Part shown: piece after piece, positions 26,887 through 35,490 of the stretch | Layout of the letters: the number at the start of each line of letters is the position of its first letter | How positions within the stretch are numbered: position 1 is the first letter of the stretch | Origin: JAJISK01 sp046759185 | GTDB lineage: Archaea > Thermoplasmatota > Thermoplasmata > RBG-16-68-12 > JAJISG01 | Direction: 5' to 3' | Assembly: GCA_046759185.1 (NCBI GenBank) | Contig: JBHIBO010000001.1 | Span: 1 to 64,000 of the forward strand | Length of the DNA stretch: 64,000 nt | The notes under the pieces: model-generated | The model's database searches: none | What the model was told of the DNA's origin: nothing | The model's input: the letters and a program-made list of their open reading frames with translations, nothing else | Translations under genes and position numbers: made by a program

Positions 26887-27530
26887 CGTCGGATGCCCCT
26901 CGGGTCCTGAAGGCCGAGCGCGTCGACGATGACTGGCTGCTTGGCGAGGAGGCCTTGACTGAAGCCGTCGAGCTGCTGAAGGGAGGATCCCTCGTGGTCT
27001 ACCCAACCGACACCCTCTATGGGCTCGGAGGGGACCCGTACGATGAGGCAGCCGTGCGCAGGCTCTTTCGAGTGAAGCGGCGTCCCTGGACCGAGCCCGT
27101 ATCTCTCGTCGTGGCAGGATTCGAAGAGGCAAGGCGTTTGGCCCACGTTACCGAACCGGGCCAACGGCTTTGGAAGACCTTCCTCCCCGGCCCCCTCACG
27201 CTCTTGTTTCCCGCCAAGCCGGAGGCCCCCCCACCCCCGGTGACCCGGGCAGGGGTGATCGGCCTGCGCTGTCCCGCGCATCCCATCTCGCAGGCCCTGA
27301 CGGAGGAGTTCGGTCCCCTTACGACTACGAGCGCGAACCGCCACGACGCTGAGCCCCCACGAACAGTGGAGGAGGCGGTGACGCAGCTTGGGGCCGAAGC
27401 CGACCTCTACATCGATGCGGGACCGGCGCCCGTGGGCCTGCCCTCAACGATCGTGGACCTGTGCCAGGACCCGCCAACGATTAAGAGGGAAGGGGCCTTG
27501 ACGCGGGAAGAGCTGAACCTCCATGGATGA
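26883..27530 (+). CDS. sua5: L-threonylcarbamoyladenylate synthase (Sua5/YrdC)
   Basis: It makes threonylcarbamoyl-AMP from threonine, bicarbonate and ATP, the precursor of t6A37 in ANN-decoding tRNAs. The YrdC core is clear: GGSLVVYPTDTLYGLGGDPYD, the KRRPWTEPVSLVV variant of the KxR..P.s motif, FLPGPLTLLF, GVIGLRCPAHPIS and TTTSAN near the end. The protein is about 215 residues, so it lacks the extra Sua5 C-terminal domain. ATG 26883 overlaps the upstream stop as ATGA, and the following map gene overlaps its 3' end by 8 bp. Confidence 0.93.
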   Translation: MTSDAPRVLKAERVDDDWLLGEEALTEAVELLKGGSLVVYPTDTLYGLGGDPYDEAAVRRLFRVKRRPWTEPVSLVVAGFEEARRLAHVTEPGQRLWKTFLPGPLTLLFPAKPEAPPPPVTRAGVIGLRCPAHPISQALTEEFGPLTTTSANRHDAEPPRTVEEAVTQLGAEADLYIDAGPAPVGLPSTIVDLCQDPPTIKREGALTREELNLHG

Positions 27531-28431
27531 GGAGGCCCTGGGAAAGATCCGACGAGCGGGACGGATCGGGCGGCGGGCCTTGGAGAGTGGCCTCGGCCTC
27601 ATCCGCGAAGGGGCGTCTCTCCTGGAGGTCGCGGAGAAGACGGAGGGAAGCATCCTCGACGCCGGGGCACTACCGGGCTTCCCCGTGAACATCTCCCGCA
27701 ACGAGCAGGCAGCCCACTTCACGCCGCGCCATAACGACGGCGATCTCACCTTCGCGCGGGGCGATCTCGTCAAGTTAGATGTCGGCGTCCACGTGGACGG
27801 CTACCTCGCGGACAACGCCCGGACGAAAGAGGTGGGTACGCGGAATTGGACGGAGCTCATCCGGGCGGTCGACGAGGCCGTGGCCGCCGCCGCTGAGGTC
27901 CTCCGCCCGGGGACACCCATGCGTCTCGTGGGTGCCACCATCGAGCGCACGATCCAGGCTCGGGGGTTCCGGCCGGTGGAGAATCTCTCCGGACACAAGG
28001 TGGAACCCTACCTCCTCCATGGCCCCAAGAGCGTGCCCAACGTGGAGATCTCGCGCGGGCAGCGGGCCCAGCAGAAGGCGGAGGCCGGGGAGGCTTACGC
28101 CATCGAGCCCTTCGCGACGACGGGAGCGGGCCGTGTGACCGGCGGGAAGAACAGCAACATCTACCGGATTGCGAGGAAGAACCGCAGTGGCGTGCCCGAG
28201 GCAGACGCACTCCTCCACAAGATCTATGCGGACTTTCGGACCCTTCCCTTCTCCGAGCGCTGGGCCCATCACATCGATCCCAAGGCCCCCATCCAACTTC
28301 GACGCCTCCTGCGCAAAGGTCTCATCTCGGGGTATCCTATCCTGGTCGAAGCGGGCAAGGGGATGGTGAGCCAGAGCGAAAACACGGTGGTGGTCTCGGA
28401 GGCCGGGACCGAGGTGACCACGGTCCTCTAG
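27523..28431 (+). CDS. map: methionine aminopeptidase, type II
   Basis: This dinuclear metallopeptidase removes the initiator methionine. The five metal ligands are visible: D86 and D97 (KLDVGVHVDGYLADNA), H158 (LSGHKVEPY), E195 (AYAIEPFATTG) and E286 (SQSENTVVV). H65 in EQAAHFTPR is the substrate-binding histidine. The insertion between the last helices marks type II. The length of 302 residues is normal. The start codon lies inside the end of sua5, so the pair is coupled. Confidence 0.96.
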   Translation: MDEEALGKIRRAGRIGRRALESGLGLIREGASLLEVAEKTEGSILDAGALPGFPVNISRNEQAAHFTPRHNDGDLTFARGDLVKLDVGVHVDGYLADNARTKEVGTRNWTELIRAVDEAVAAAAEVLRPGTPMRLVGATIERTIQARGFRPVENLSGHKVEPYLLHGPKSVPNVEISRGQRAQQKAEAGEAYAIEPFATTGAGRVTGGKNSNIYRIARKNRSGVPEADALLHKIYADFRTLPFSERWAHHIDPKAPIQLRRLLRKGLISGYPILVEAGKGMVSQSENTVVVSEAGTEVTTVL

Positions 28432-28508
28432 TGTCGGCCCCAGGAACGGTAACGCAAGGTTTATCAGCCCCCCTCCGCATGGAACGATGTCCCATCGGGG
28501 AAGGCGCG

Positions 28509-28799
28509 TTGAGCGAAATCAAACGACTCGTTCTTGACGTTTTGAAGCCGCACCAACCCTCGTTGATTGAGCTCTCCCAGTCTCTCGCCGCTCTGGACGG
28601 CGTGGTCGGCGTGAACTGCGTTCTGGACGAGGTGGATCAGGAGACGGAGAGTGTCAAGATCACCATCGAGGGGACCAACATCGACTACGGGAGCGTGGAG
28701 AGGGTCATCCGGGAGAGCGGCGCCGTCGTTCACTCCGTGGACAGCGTATCAACGGGACGCAAAATCGTGGAAGAGGTCAAGACGCCTCAGGACCTCTGA
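28509..28799 (+). CDS. DUF211 family small protein
   Basis: The 96-residue protein matches the archaeal DUF211 (MTH889-like, ferredoxin-fold oligomer) family: SEIKRLVLDVLKPHQPSLIEL, the VGVNCVLDEVDQETE strand and IDYGSVERVIRESGAVVHSVD. The function is unknown; the fold is known to assemble into rings. I set the start at TTG 28509, since family members begin MSxIRRLVLDVLKPH and GGGGAAGG precedes it. A TATA-like TTTATC lies near 28460. The 3' end overlaps the convergent SRP19 gene by 13 bp. Confidence 0.8.
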   Translation: MSEIKRLVLDVLKPHQPSLIELSQSLAALDGVVGVNCVLDEVDQETESVKITIEGTNIDYGSVERVIRESGAVVHSVDSVSTGRKIVEEVKTPQDL

Positions 28800-29077
28800 T
28801 CTTTCAGCTCCTCGGCGACGGCGTGGAGGATGGCCGTCTTCGTACCGCCCCCGACAATTAGGACGCGACCCTCTCGTTTCGCGGGGCGTCGTGGGTGGGC
28901 AGCGCGGGGTTCGGCCTCGACGCGGTAGTCCTGCCGTCGGGCGGCGTTGACGAGTTCCTCGATGGTCGGGTCCCGGACGGCGAGGTTACTGGGGACCCTG
29001 CGACCCTCCTGACGCGAGACCGTGGCGTCGAAGTACAGGGGGTAAAGAACGACTATCCGATCGCCCTGGGAGACCAC
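28787..29077 (-). CDS. srp19: signal recognition particle 19 kDa protein
   Basis: This 96-residue SRP19 homologue binds SRP RNA helices 6 and 8 and prepares the site for SRP54. Recognisable blocks are IVVLYPLYFDATVSRQEGRRV, the hallmark YPxYxDxxxSRxEGRRVP; PTIEELVNAARR, VEAEPRAAHPRR and the C-terminal GRVLIVGG. It is short and easily missed because longer open frames run through it. The GTG at 29077 lies about 26 bp after CCTTTTA on the minus strand, fitting a leaderless start. It ends the minus-strand cluster that also holds S8e and aIF2-beta. Confidence 0.88.
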   Translation of the reverse strand: MVSQGDRIVVLYPLYFDATVSRQEGRRVPSNLAVRDPTIEELVNAARRQDYRVEAEPRAAHPRRPAKREGRVLIVGGGTKTAILHAVAEELKDQRS

Positions 29078-29117
29078 GCGGGTCGTAGGACGGGAGGCGG
29101 TAAAAGGGTGTCGCGGC

Positions 29118-29507
29118 TTACTCCGCGCCCTCCAGCAGAACGGCGTGGACTGTCCCTGCCTGGCCCGGACGGGAGGTGACGCGCCCGATCCCCTTCTCCG
29201 TCTCGATGGTGGCTCCCCGGGTGATGATGTTTCGGGTGACGAAGTTGGGGTTCGCGGGATTCGTCGTGACGGAGAGGATGCGGGCCCGTTCCGTCTTGCC
29301 CGTCTCGGGGTTGAACAGGTCGGCCCACTCGGCGCGGAGGAGGCGGGCCTTGCGGCGTCCTCCCAGGACCCGGATGCGCTTCCGCCGTTCCGAGCCGATG
29401 GTGGCGAACTCGCGCTCCCGCCCGATCTCCCGACGCTTCTTCTTGGCGTGGGGTCGGCGCATGCCTCCCGTGGGCTTGCGGCGCGAGTGCTTCTGCCAGA
29501 TGGGCAT
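29118..29507 (-). CDS. rps8e: ribosomal protein S8e
   Basis: The 129-residue small-subunit protein of archaea and eukaryotes has the basic N-terminus WQKHSRRKPTGGMRRPHAKKK, the family pattern R.TGG..R..RKKRK, followed by the beta-barrel RIRVLGGRRKARLLRAEWADL and NPANPNFVTRNIITRGATIET. Length and start (ATG 29507) are as expected. Neighbours on the same strand are the phosphoesterase upstream and srp19 downstream. Confidence 0.95.
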   Translation of the reverse strand: MPIWQKHSRRKPTGGMRRPHAKKKRREIGREREFATIGSERRKRIRVLGGRRKARLLRAEWADLFNPETGKTERARILSVTTNPANPNFVTRNIITRGATIETEKGIGRVTSRPGQAGTVHAVLLEGAE

Positions 29508-29540
29508 CCCGTCCCTCCAGGCCCCTCGGCGGGATAAAGC

Positions 29541-30164
29541 TTAGGGGAGGAGCTGGACGCGGACTTCGTCCTCGAGGTCCACGAGGGCGGCATGGCCATC
29601 GCGGGCGGGTCCCGGGTTCACGTACGTGGTTGCTCCCGCCTCAACCCCGCGGGCCTCATGGATGTGACCGGAGAGCACGACGCGAGGGGGATGCCGATCG
29701 ACCAAGACCCGGAGGGACCGACTTCCGAGATGGCGGCCCGCTAGACCATCGACGTGGCCGTAGGGAGGGGCGTGGGTCGCCAGGATGGACCCTGCCACCA
29801 TCAGGGGCTCCAGGACCGATTGAATCTCCTCCTCCGAGAGTTCGAAGAGCGTGTGGAAGGGGGTGGGGCTGGAACCCCCGAGGCCGATGAGGGGGTGTCC
29901 CCGGAACTCCGTCCGCTTGCCGTGAAGGTTGACTCCGAGTTCTTCCAGCACGGGCACGATCTCCCGCGGGTCGCAGTTGCCCGGTATCGCATAGCTGGGG
30001 ACTGGGAGGTCCTCCATGAGACGGTGGACGTAATCCAAGGGTCCGAAGTTCGTGATGTCCCCTGTGACCAGGAAGAGGTCCGGACCGAACTCGCGAAGAG
30101 CCCATCGGCTCTGCTCAAGGGCGGCCTCCGACCCGTGGAGGTCCGACATCTGCAGGATGCGCAA
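29541..30164 (-). CDS. calcineurin-like metallophosphoesterase
   Basis: This phosphoesterase of about 207 residues has the metal-binding motifs MSDLHGS, VTGDITNFG, IPGNCDPR, ATHAPPYGHVDG and LSGHIHEARG. It belongs to the YfcE/MJ0936-like group. The substrate (phosphodiester or nucleotide) is not predictable. The first codon is most likely the TTG at 30164 (LRILQMSDLHG), directly after the stop of the presenilin-like gene (30166), which implies coupled translation. Confidence 0.88.
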   Translation of the reverse strand: MRILQMSDLHGSEAALEQSRWALREFGPDLFLVTGDITNFGPLDYVHRLMEDLPVPSYAIPGNCDPREIVPVLEELGVNLHGKRTEFRGHPLIGLGGSSPTPFHTLFELSEEEIQSVLEPLMVAGSILATHAPPYGHVDGLAGRHLGSRSLRVLVDRHPPRVVLSGHIHEARGVEAGATTYVNPGPARDGHAALVDLEDEVRVQLLP

Positions 30165-30165
30165 C

Positions 30166-31116
30166 CTAGAACCCCAACACGATGCCAAAGTTGAGGTCGC
30201 GGTAGAGGAGGACGTACGCGAGAAGGTAGGCCAGGATGGCTCCCCCGTTCAGGAGGGGAAGGCCGGCCTGGGGCCGCCCGCGCAGGACGAACCGCATCAG
30301 GACGGCGAAGCCGAGGAGGGTGCCGACTAGCGTTACCAAGCCGACGAGGAGGTTGCTGGTCACGCCGAGGGACGTGACGAGGGGTTCCAGGTTCGCGAAG
30401 GCGGACACGACCAGGATCCCGGGGATGATGATGTCCCCCAGTCCCATGAACATGGCCGCCCGTTCCGTGCCCTGGTCCAGCTCCTCTTGGAGGCCCGCCT
30501 GCGCCCGGAAGGAGTAGGGGAGGGACTTGGGGATGACGAGAAGGATGGGGAGGCGGAGACCGGTGACGGCGTCCGCCAGGGCGATCATGTGCTTCGTCCG
30601 ATACACGGCAATGGCGTCGTAGATGGCCAGGGCGATGAGGAAGACGAGGGCCGGTAGGATGCCGAAGGAGATGCCGATGATGGCCGTCACGCCGGCGGCC
30701 ACGGCGAACCCCGTGGCGTCTACCACCCACCACTCTGGGTACTTCAGCAGGGCGTAGCCGAGGCCGAAGGCAAGAAGGAGGGTCCCTTGCGTGGCCGCCA
30801 GGCTGGCCCACGGTTCGGGCACGAAGGAGAAGGCCAAGGCGAAGGGGACCGAGAAGACGAAGAGCATCGTGATGGTGATGGCACCCAGGATGACGTACTT
30901 GAGGACGCCCTCCCGCCGCTTCCGCACCAAGAAGAGGATGACGGCCGTGAAGGCGAGGATGAGGACGAAGTAGAACAGGGCGTTCGTAAGGGCGTTAGGA
31001 TCCGGGAAGGCCTGGACGTCGGCGGCCAGGAAGGGGGCCGCCAGGAGGAGAGCCACGAGGTGAGCGGCAGCGAGGAGGCCCGCCAGGGCCAGAATGGCCG
31101 CGGCCTCCCGGGCCAT
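30166..31116 (-). CDS. presenilin-like A22 intramembrane aspartyl protease
   Basis: The 316-residue polytopic protein has about nine membrane helices. The two catalytic aspartates are in AIYDAIAVY (D167) and GLGDIIIPG (D228), with the PAL-type motif represented by LPLLNGGAI near the C-terminus. It belongs to the archaeal presenilin homologue group (COG3389), which cleaves helices within the membrane. A cytosolic loop (RTKHMIALADAV to QEELDQGTERAA) separates the catalytic helices. It starts 2 bp after the aIF2-beta gene and touches the phosphoesterase gene, so it sits inside a translation operon. Confidence 0.9.
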   Translation of the reverse strand: MAREAAAILALAGLLAAAHLVALLLAAPFLAADVQAFPDPNALTNALFYFVLILAFTAVILFLVRKRREGVLKYVILGAITITMLFVFSVPFALAFSFVPEPWASLAATQGTLLLAFGLGYALLKYPEWWVVDATGFAVAAGVTAIIGISFGILPALVFLIALAIYDAIAVYRTKHMIALADAVTGLRLPILLVIPKSLPYSFRAQAGLQEELDQGTERAAMFMGLGDIIIPGILVVSAFANLEPLVTSLGVTSNLLVGLVTLVGTLLGFAVLMRFVLRGRPQAGLPLLNGGAILAYLLAYVLLYRDLNFGIVLGF

Positions 31117-31118
31117 TG

Positions 31119-31733
31119 CTACTCCTGGACGAGCTTGGCGAAGGCGACGTTCCCGACGATCTTCTCCACTTCTACCTTCACGACGGCGCCCTTGGCAGTG
31201 CCCGGGACGTAGATGACGTAGTTTTCCCGGCGGGCGACGCCGTCCCCCTTCTTGCCGATGTCCTGGACCATGACCTCGTAGACCTTGCCCACTTGGAGGA
31301 CGGGCTCCTCCGTCTTGGCCGCCTTCTTGATGACCCGCAGGGAACGCCTGGCCCCGCAGGCGTCACAGTGGAGGATGGCGATGCGACCCTCCTTGACGAT
31401 GTGGGTATCGGGCCGATTGCACTCGGCGCAGAGGACGTACTCCTCGACGTAGCTCTGAATCCGCTTGTTGATCTTGTCGGCAGGAAGGCGCCCCTTGAAG
31501 AGGGCCCGACGGTCCTCGAGGCTGCCCGAGGTACCCAGCTCCTTGAGGAGGAAGGCGAAGAGATCCTGGGGCTTGCGATTGATGGCGTCGGCGATGTCGG
31601 CGAAGTTCCGAAGGACCGTGGTCTGCCCCTCCAGGAGGACCTCGGCCTCCGGCACCTGAAAGCGCTCCCCGGAGGTCGTGGTCTCGGGCAGCTCTTTCTT
31701 GATGTTCTTCAGTAGGTCCTCGTACGTGGGCAC
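31119..31733 (-). CDS. eif2b: translation initiation factor aIF2-beta with TRAM domain
   Basis: The 204-residue beta subunit of the factor that brings Met-tRNAi to the ribosome. The N-terminal helix (YEDLLKNIKKELPE) and alpha-beta domain (TVLRNFADIADAINRKPQDLFAFLLKELG) lead to a zinc ribbon (CAEC...CDAC). A C-terminal TRAM domain follows (VGKVYEVMVQDIGKKGDGVA to YVPGTAKGAVVKVEVEK), a small RNA-binding barrel absent from most aIF2-beta. The start is GTG 31733, about 26 bp after TTGATAAG, which itself overlaps the stop of pyrG; a leaderless internal transcript is possible. Confidence 0.93.
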   Translation of the reverse strand: MPTYEDLLKNIKKELPETTTSGERFQVPEAEVLLEGQTTVLRNFADIADAINRKPQDLFAFLLKELGTSGSLEDRRALFKGRLPADKINKRIQSYVEEYVLCAECNRPDTHIVKEGRIAILHCDACGARRSLRVIKKAAKTEEPVLQVGKVYEVMVQDIGKKGDGVARRENYVIYVPGTAKGAVVKVEVEKIVGNVAFAKLVQE

Positions 31734-31758
31734 GCCGAACCATTCGGGGGCAGCCTTA

Positions 31759-33363
31759 TCAAGTTTGGGACGACCGCGCGGCCAGGGCTGCCTGGACCAA
31801 CCCGTAATGAATGGGGGAAGGTCGGAGGGGTCGGGACTTGAACTCGGGGTGGAACTGGGAGGCGAGGAAGTAGGGGTGGCCTTCCATCTCCAGGATGTCC
31901 ATCCGCCGCCCGTCCTCTGAGCGGCCAACATAACGGAGACCGGCTCCTTCGAGCTTGGAGAGGAAGGACGGGTTGATCTCGTAGCGATGGCGATGGCGCT
32001 CGAGGATGCGCGTGTCGCCATAGAGCGCGTGGGCCTTGGATCCCTCCTGGATGATCACCTCGTGGGCCCCCAGGCGCATTGTGGCTCCCATGTCCTCCAC
32101 CCCCCGCTGTTCCGGGAGGAGGTCGACCACCGGGTAGGGGGTCTTCGGGTCGAACTCGCTGCTCGTCGCCCCCTCAAGCTCGAGGACGTTTCGGGAGAAT
32201 TCGATGGTGGCCAACTGGAACCCGAGACAGACACCCTGGAAGGGAATCGCGTTCTCGCGGGCGTACTGGATGGCCCGGACCTTGCCCTCGATCCCCCGTT
32301 CGCCGAAGCCTCCAGGAACCAGGATGCCCTGGACCCCGTCCAGGAGCCTCACCCCGTCGTCCTCCAGGTCCACGCTCTCGACCCAGCGGATGTTCACCCG
32401 GGCGTTGGCCTTGGCCCCCGCGTGTCGGAAGGCCTCAATATGGCTGATGTAGGAGTCCTGAAGGTGCGTGTACTTCCCGACGAGGGCAATTTCCACAGCG
32501 CCCTCCGGATTCCGGAGCCGTTCTACAAAGGCCTTCCACCCCCCGATGTCCGGGGGTGCGCCCTCGAGGGCGAGCTGCCGCAAGAGGTAGTCGGTGAGGC
32601 CTTGTTCCTCCAGGAGGAGGGGGACCTCGTAGATGTTGCCCGCGTCAGGGGCGCTGACGACCCCCTCCACCGGCACGTCGCAGAAGAGGGAGATCTTTCG
32701 TTTGACGTCCTCGTCTAGCTCGTCCGGCGCCCGCGCCACGATGGCGCTGGGACGGATGCCCACAGCCCGCAGCTCCCGGACGCTGTGCTGGGTGGGCTTG
32801 GTCTTAGCCTCTCCCACCACGGGAAGGATGGGGACCAGGGTCGTGTGCACGAAGACGCAGTTCCCCTTCCCCACGTCAATGGAAAGTTGCCGGAGGGCCT
32901 CGAGGAAGGGCATGGACTCGATGTCGCCCACGGTCCCTCCGATTTCGACTAGGGTGACGTCCGCGCCCGTTTTCTCCGCCGCCTCCTGGACCATGCGTTT
33001 GATCTCGTCCGTCACGTGGGGAATAATCTGGACCGTGCTTCCCAAGTAGTCACCATGGCGTTCCTTCTCGATGGCGGAGAGGTAGGCCTTCCCCGTGGTG
33101 ATGTTGTGGTCCCGACTCAGCTCCACATCGAGGAACCGTTCGTAGTTGCCCAGGTCGAGGTCGACCTCGCCTCCATCCTCCAGCACGAAGACCTCCCCGT
33201 GCTGGAAGGGATTCATCGTCCCCGCGTCCACGTTCAGGTAGGGATCGATCTTGATGGCGGTCACGGAGAGGCCGCGGCTCTGCAAGTTGCGGCCGATACT
33301 GGACGTGGTGATGCCCTTTCCCAAACCGGACAAAACCCCGCCGGTCACAATGACATATTTCAT
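31759..33363 (-). CDS. pyrG: CTP synthase
   Basis: The 534-residue enzyme aminates UTP to CTP with glutamine. The N-terminal synthase domain begins KYVIVTGGVLSGLGKGITTSS and has DPYLNVDAGTMNPFQHGEVF and GGTVGDIES. The C-terminal class I glutamine amidotransferase has GVCLGFQLATIEFSRNVL with the nucleophilic cysteine and HPEFKSRP with the histidine-glutamate pair. The ATG at 33363 lies 35-40 bp after GTTTAAAT. aIF2-beta follows after 25 bp. Confidence 0.97.
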   Translation of the reverse strand: MKYVIVTGGVLSGLGKGITTSSIGRNLQSRGLSVTAIKIDPYLNVDAGTMNPFQHGEVFVLEDGGEVDLDLGNYERFLDVELSRDHNITTGKAYLSAIEKERHGDYLGSTVQIIPHVTDEIKRMVQEAAEKTGADVTLVEIGGTVGDIESMPFLEALRQLSIDVGKGNCVFVHTTLVPILPVVGEAKTKPTQHSVRELRAVGIRPSAIVARAPDELDEDVKRKISLFCDVPVEGVVSAPDAGNIYEVPLLLEEQGLTDYLLRQLALEGAPPDIGGWKAFVERLRNPEGAVEIALVGKYTHLQDSYISHIEAFRHAGAKANARVNIRWVESVDLEDDGVRLLDGVQGILVPGGFGERGIEGKVRAIQYARENAIPFQGVCLGFQLATIEFSRNVLELEGATSSEFDPKTPYPVVDLLPEQRGVEDMGATMRLGAHEVIIQEGSKAHALYGDTRILERHRHRYEINPSFLSKLEGAGLRYVGRSEDGRRMDILEMEGHPYFLASQFHPEFKSRPLRPSPIHYGLVQAALAARSSQT

Positions 33364-33399
33364 AATCCCAACGGGGAATTCGAATGGGCGGGAGGCGAT

Positions 33400-34179
33400 T
33401 TAAACGTTGTTACCAACCCCCTCCCTCCCCATCGCCTGAGCCTCCAGGTTCGCCTGGATAGCCCCCAAGACTCCACGTAGATTGGCCGCCTTTTCATACG
33501 CGTATTGGGCGGCCTTGGCCCCTTTTGGCTTACCTCTCGTCTCCCTCGCGAAGGTCACCATGGTCCGAAGGGCCCGGACCAGTTCGTCCACGATGGCCAC
33601 GGTTGCGGCCCCGTTGGTGCGGGAGAGGGGATTCAAGTCGATGGATAGGACCGTCTTATTCATCCCAACAAGCACCTCCGCCCGGTCTCCGTCCTCCAAG
33701 GGGACGAGAACCACGTCCGCCTCGTAGATGCCCTCGCGACAGCACCGGGCACGGGGATGTTCGAGACCCGGCAGGGAGGCGTCGGGGTTCCTCCCAAGGA
33801 CTCCTTGAATCCCCTGCTCCTCCAGCAGAGTCACGAGGGCGTCAACCCGTTCCTCCGTGCGGTGAAACACATTGACTTCGACGCGGGCACCTGTCGCCCT
33901 CGCCAGGTTTCCGATCTCGTCCGCCGCCAGGACTGCCACGTTGCCGTTGACGGAGAGAACGGGTCGGTCGGCCCGAAGCAGATACCCAACCGCCGCGCCA
34001 GCGGCGACCCGCGCCTCTGGGAGGGTACGCTCGCCCAGGAGATAGTCGAACGCCTCTCCCCGTCCGTGCGCGATGATTCCCTCCCAGGCAACGAGACCCT
34101 CCTGGACGGCCGCTACGAGCTTCTCGCGGGTCACGAGGGAGCCATAGCGGGGGTGGGATCGGGGGATGGTCGAGGTCAA
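33400..34179 (-). CDS. 4-phosphopantoate--beta-alanine ligase
   Basis: Archaeal phosphopantothenate synthetase (COG1701, formerly DUF137), which joins 4-phosphopantoate and beta-alanine with ATP in the archaeal CoA pathway. The family start IPRSHPRYGSLVTREKLV is present, as are IIAHGRGEAFDYLLGE, LSVNGNVAVLAA, GRNPDASLPGLEHPRARC and LVGMNKTVLSIDLNPLSRT. The start is TTG 34179, about 26 bp after CCTTAAACC on the minus strand, typical of leaderless genes here. The C-terminal extension after residue 240 is low-complexity. Confidence 0.94.
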   Translation of the reverse strand: MTSTIPRSHPRYGSLVTREKLVAAVQEGLVAWEGIIAHGRGEAFDYLLGERTLPEARVAAGAAVGYLLRADRPVLSVNGNVAVLAADEIGNLARATGARVEVNVFHRTEERVDALVTLLEEQGIQGVLGRNPDASLPGLEHPRARCCREGIYEADVVLVPLEDGDRAEVLVGMNKTVLSIDLNPLSRTNGAATVAIVDELVRALRTMVTFARETRGKPKGAKAAQYAYEKAANLRGVLGAIQANLEAQAMGREGVGNNV

Positions 34180-34295
34180 GCAACGAGGTAGCCGCGGGGC
34201 GGTTTAAGGCCTTGGCGCCTTCTCCCGATGCACGTTCACACACCTCCTTGCCATTAGGTTATTACCCACAGGTCCGCTCCTTGAGGAGGGAGGAG

Positions 34296-35489
34296 ATGCT
34301 AGTCGGAGTCGTCGGCAAACCCAACGCCGGTAAGAGCACTTTCTTCGCGGCTGCCACCCTGGCCCCCGTCGACATCGCCGCCTACCCTTTCACCACCATC
34401 AAGCCAAACCGTGGCATCGCGTACGTGACCCGTCCCTGTCCCCACCTCGAGCTTGGCACGGAATGCACCCCCCATAACGCTCCTTGCACCGAGGGAGTGC
34501 GACTCGTTCCCCTTGACCTCCTGGACGTGGCGGGACTCGTCCCAGAGGCTCACAAGGGGCGGGGTCTAGGCAACCAGTTTCTGGATGACCTACGCCAAGC
34601 ATCGGCCTTCGTTCACGTCGTGGATGCAAGCGGGGCCACCGATAGCGAGGGCAACATCGGGGCTCCCGGGGACCACGACCCCAGGGAGGACGTCCGGTTC
34701 TTGGAGGACGAGCTGGCGTATTGGATTGCGGGGATCCTCGCCAAGGGATGGGACCGGATGGCGCGTCGGGCGGAGATCGAGGCGGAGGATCTGGAGAAGC
34801 TGCTTTCGGAGCGGCTGACCGGCCTCGGCCTACGAGAGCCCCAAGTCCATCTCGCCCTCCGTGAAGCCGCTCTCGAAGGACCCCCTCGTCGTTGGAAGGA
34901 GGCGGAGGAGCTTGCACAGCTCGCCCGGGAGCTCCGACGCCTCGGGAAGCCCATGATCCTCGCGGCCAACAAGGCCGACGTCGCGCCAGAGGAAGCCTTG
35001 CAGGGCCTGCTGGACCTCTCCGACGTCCGTGCGATCCCCACCTGCTCCGAGTGCGAGCTTGCCTTACGACGCGCCGCCAAGGCGGACCTTCTCGACTACG
35101 TACCGGGGGCCCCGGTCTTCACGGAACGGGGGGACGCCAGCCTCACGGAGGAACAGTCGGAGGCGCTGCAGAAAATCCGCGGCTATCTGGATCGGTTCGG
35201 CTTCACGGGGATTGAGCGCTGCTTGGAGGGCCTTGTATTTGATCAGATGGGCATGATCGTAGTCTTTCCGGTGGAGGACGAGAATCACTGGACGGACAAG
35301 GATGGTAACGTGCTGCCTGACGCCTTTCTCATGCCGCGTGGCAGCGTCGCAAGGGACTTAGCTTACCAGGTCCATAGTGACCTCGGGGACAACTTCATCC
35401 GGGCGGTGGACGCACGGACCAAGCGGGTCCTGGGTAAGGATTATGAGTTGCAGGATGGCGACATAATCCGAGTCGTCGCGAGGTCCTAA
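34296..35489 (+). CDS. YchF/Obg-type GTP-binding protein
   Basis: The 397-residue TRAFAC P-loop NTPase has G1 GKPNAGKSTFF, G3 DVAGLVPEAHKGRGLGN, a helical insertion, G4 ANKAD in place of the usual NKxD context, and a C-terminal TGS-like domain ending ELQDGDIIRVVARS. Archaeal members of this group (YchF-related, COG0012) bind ribosomes; the precise role is unclear. ATG 34296 is preferred over an upstream start because it follows GGAGGGAGGAG and the P-loop begins there. polB starts one base after its stop codon, so the two genes form an operon. Confidence 0.9.
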   Translation: MLVGVVGKPNAGKSTFFAAATLAPVDIAAYPFTTIKPNRGIAYVTRPCPHLELGTECTPHNAPCTEGVRLVPLDLLDVAGLVPEAHKGRGLGNQFLDDLRQASAFVHVVDASGATDSEGNIGAPGDHDPREDVRFLEDELAYWIAGILAKGWDRMARRAEIEAEDLEKLLSERLTGLGLREPQVHLALREAALEGPPRRWKEAEELAQLARELRRLGKPMILAANKADVAPEEALQGLLDLSDVRAIPTCSECELALRRAAKADLLDYVPGAPVFTERGDASLTEEQSEALQKIRGYLDRFGFTGIERCLEGLVFDQMGMIVVFPVEDENHWTDKDGNVLPDAFLMPRGSVARDLAYQVHSDLGDNFIRAVDARTKRVLGKDYELQDGDIIRVVARS

Positions 35490-35490
35490 G

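Noticed and set aside
25666..27132. 488-residue open frame on the minus strand
   Set aside because: It is antisense to radA, the MBL hydrolase and part of sua5, all with intact motifs on the other strand.
29078..29599. N-terminal extension of the SRP19 frame to 270 residues
   Set aside because: The extra part overlaps S8e in another frame and is Ser/Pro/Arg-rich. SRP19 homology starts just after GTG 29077.
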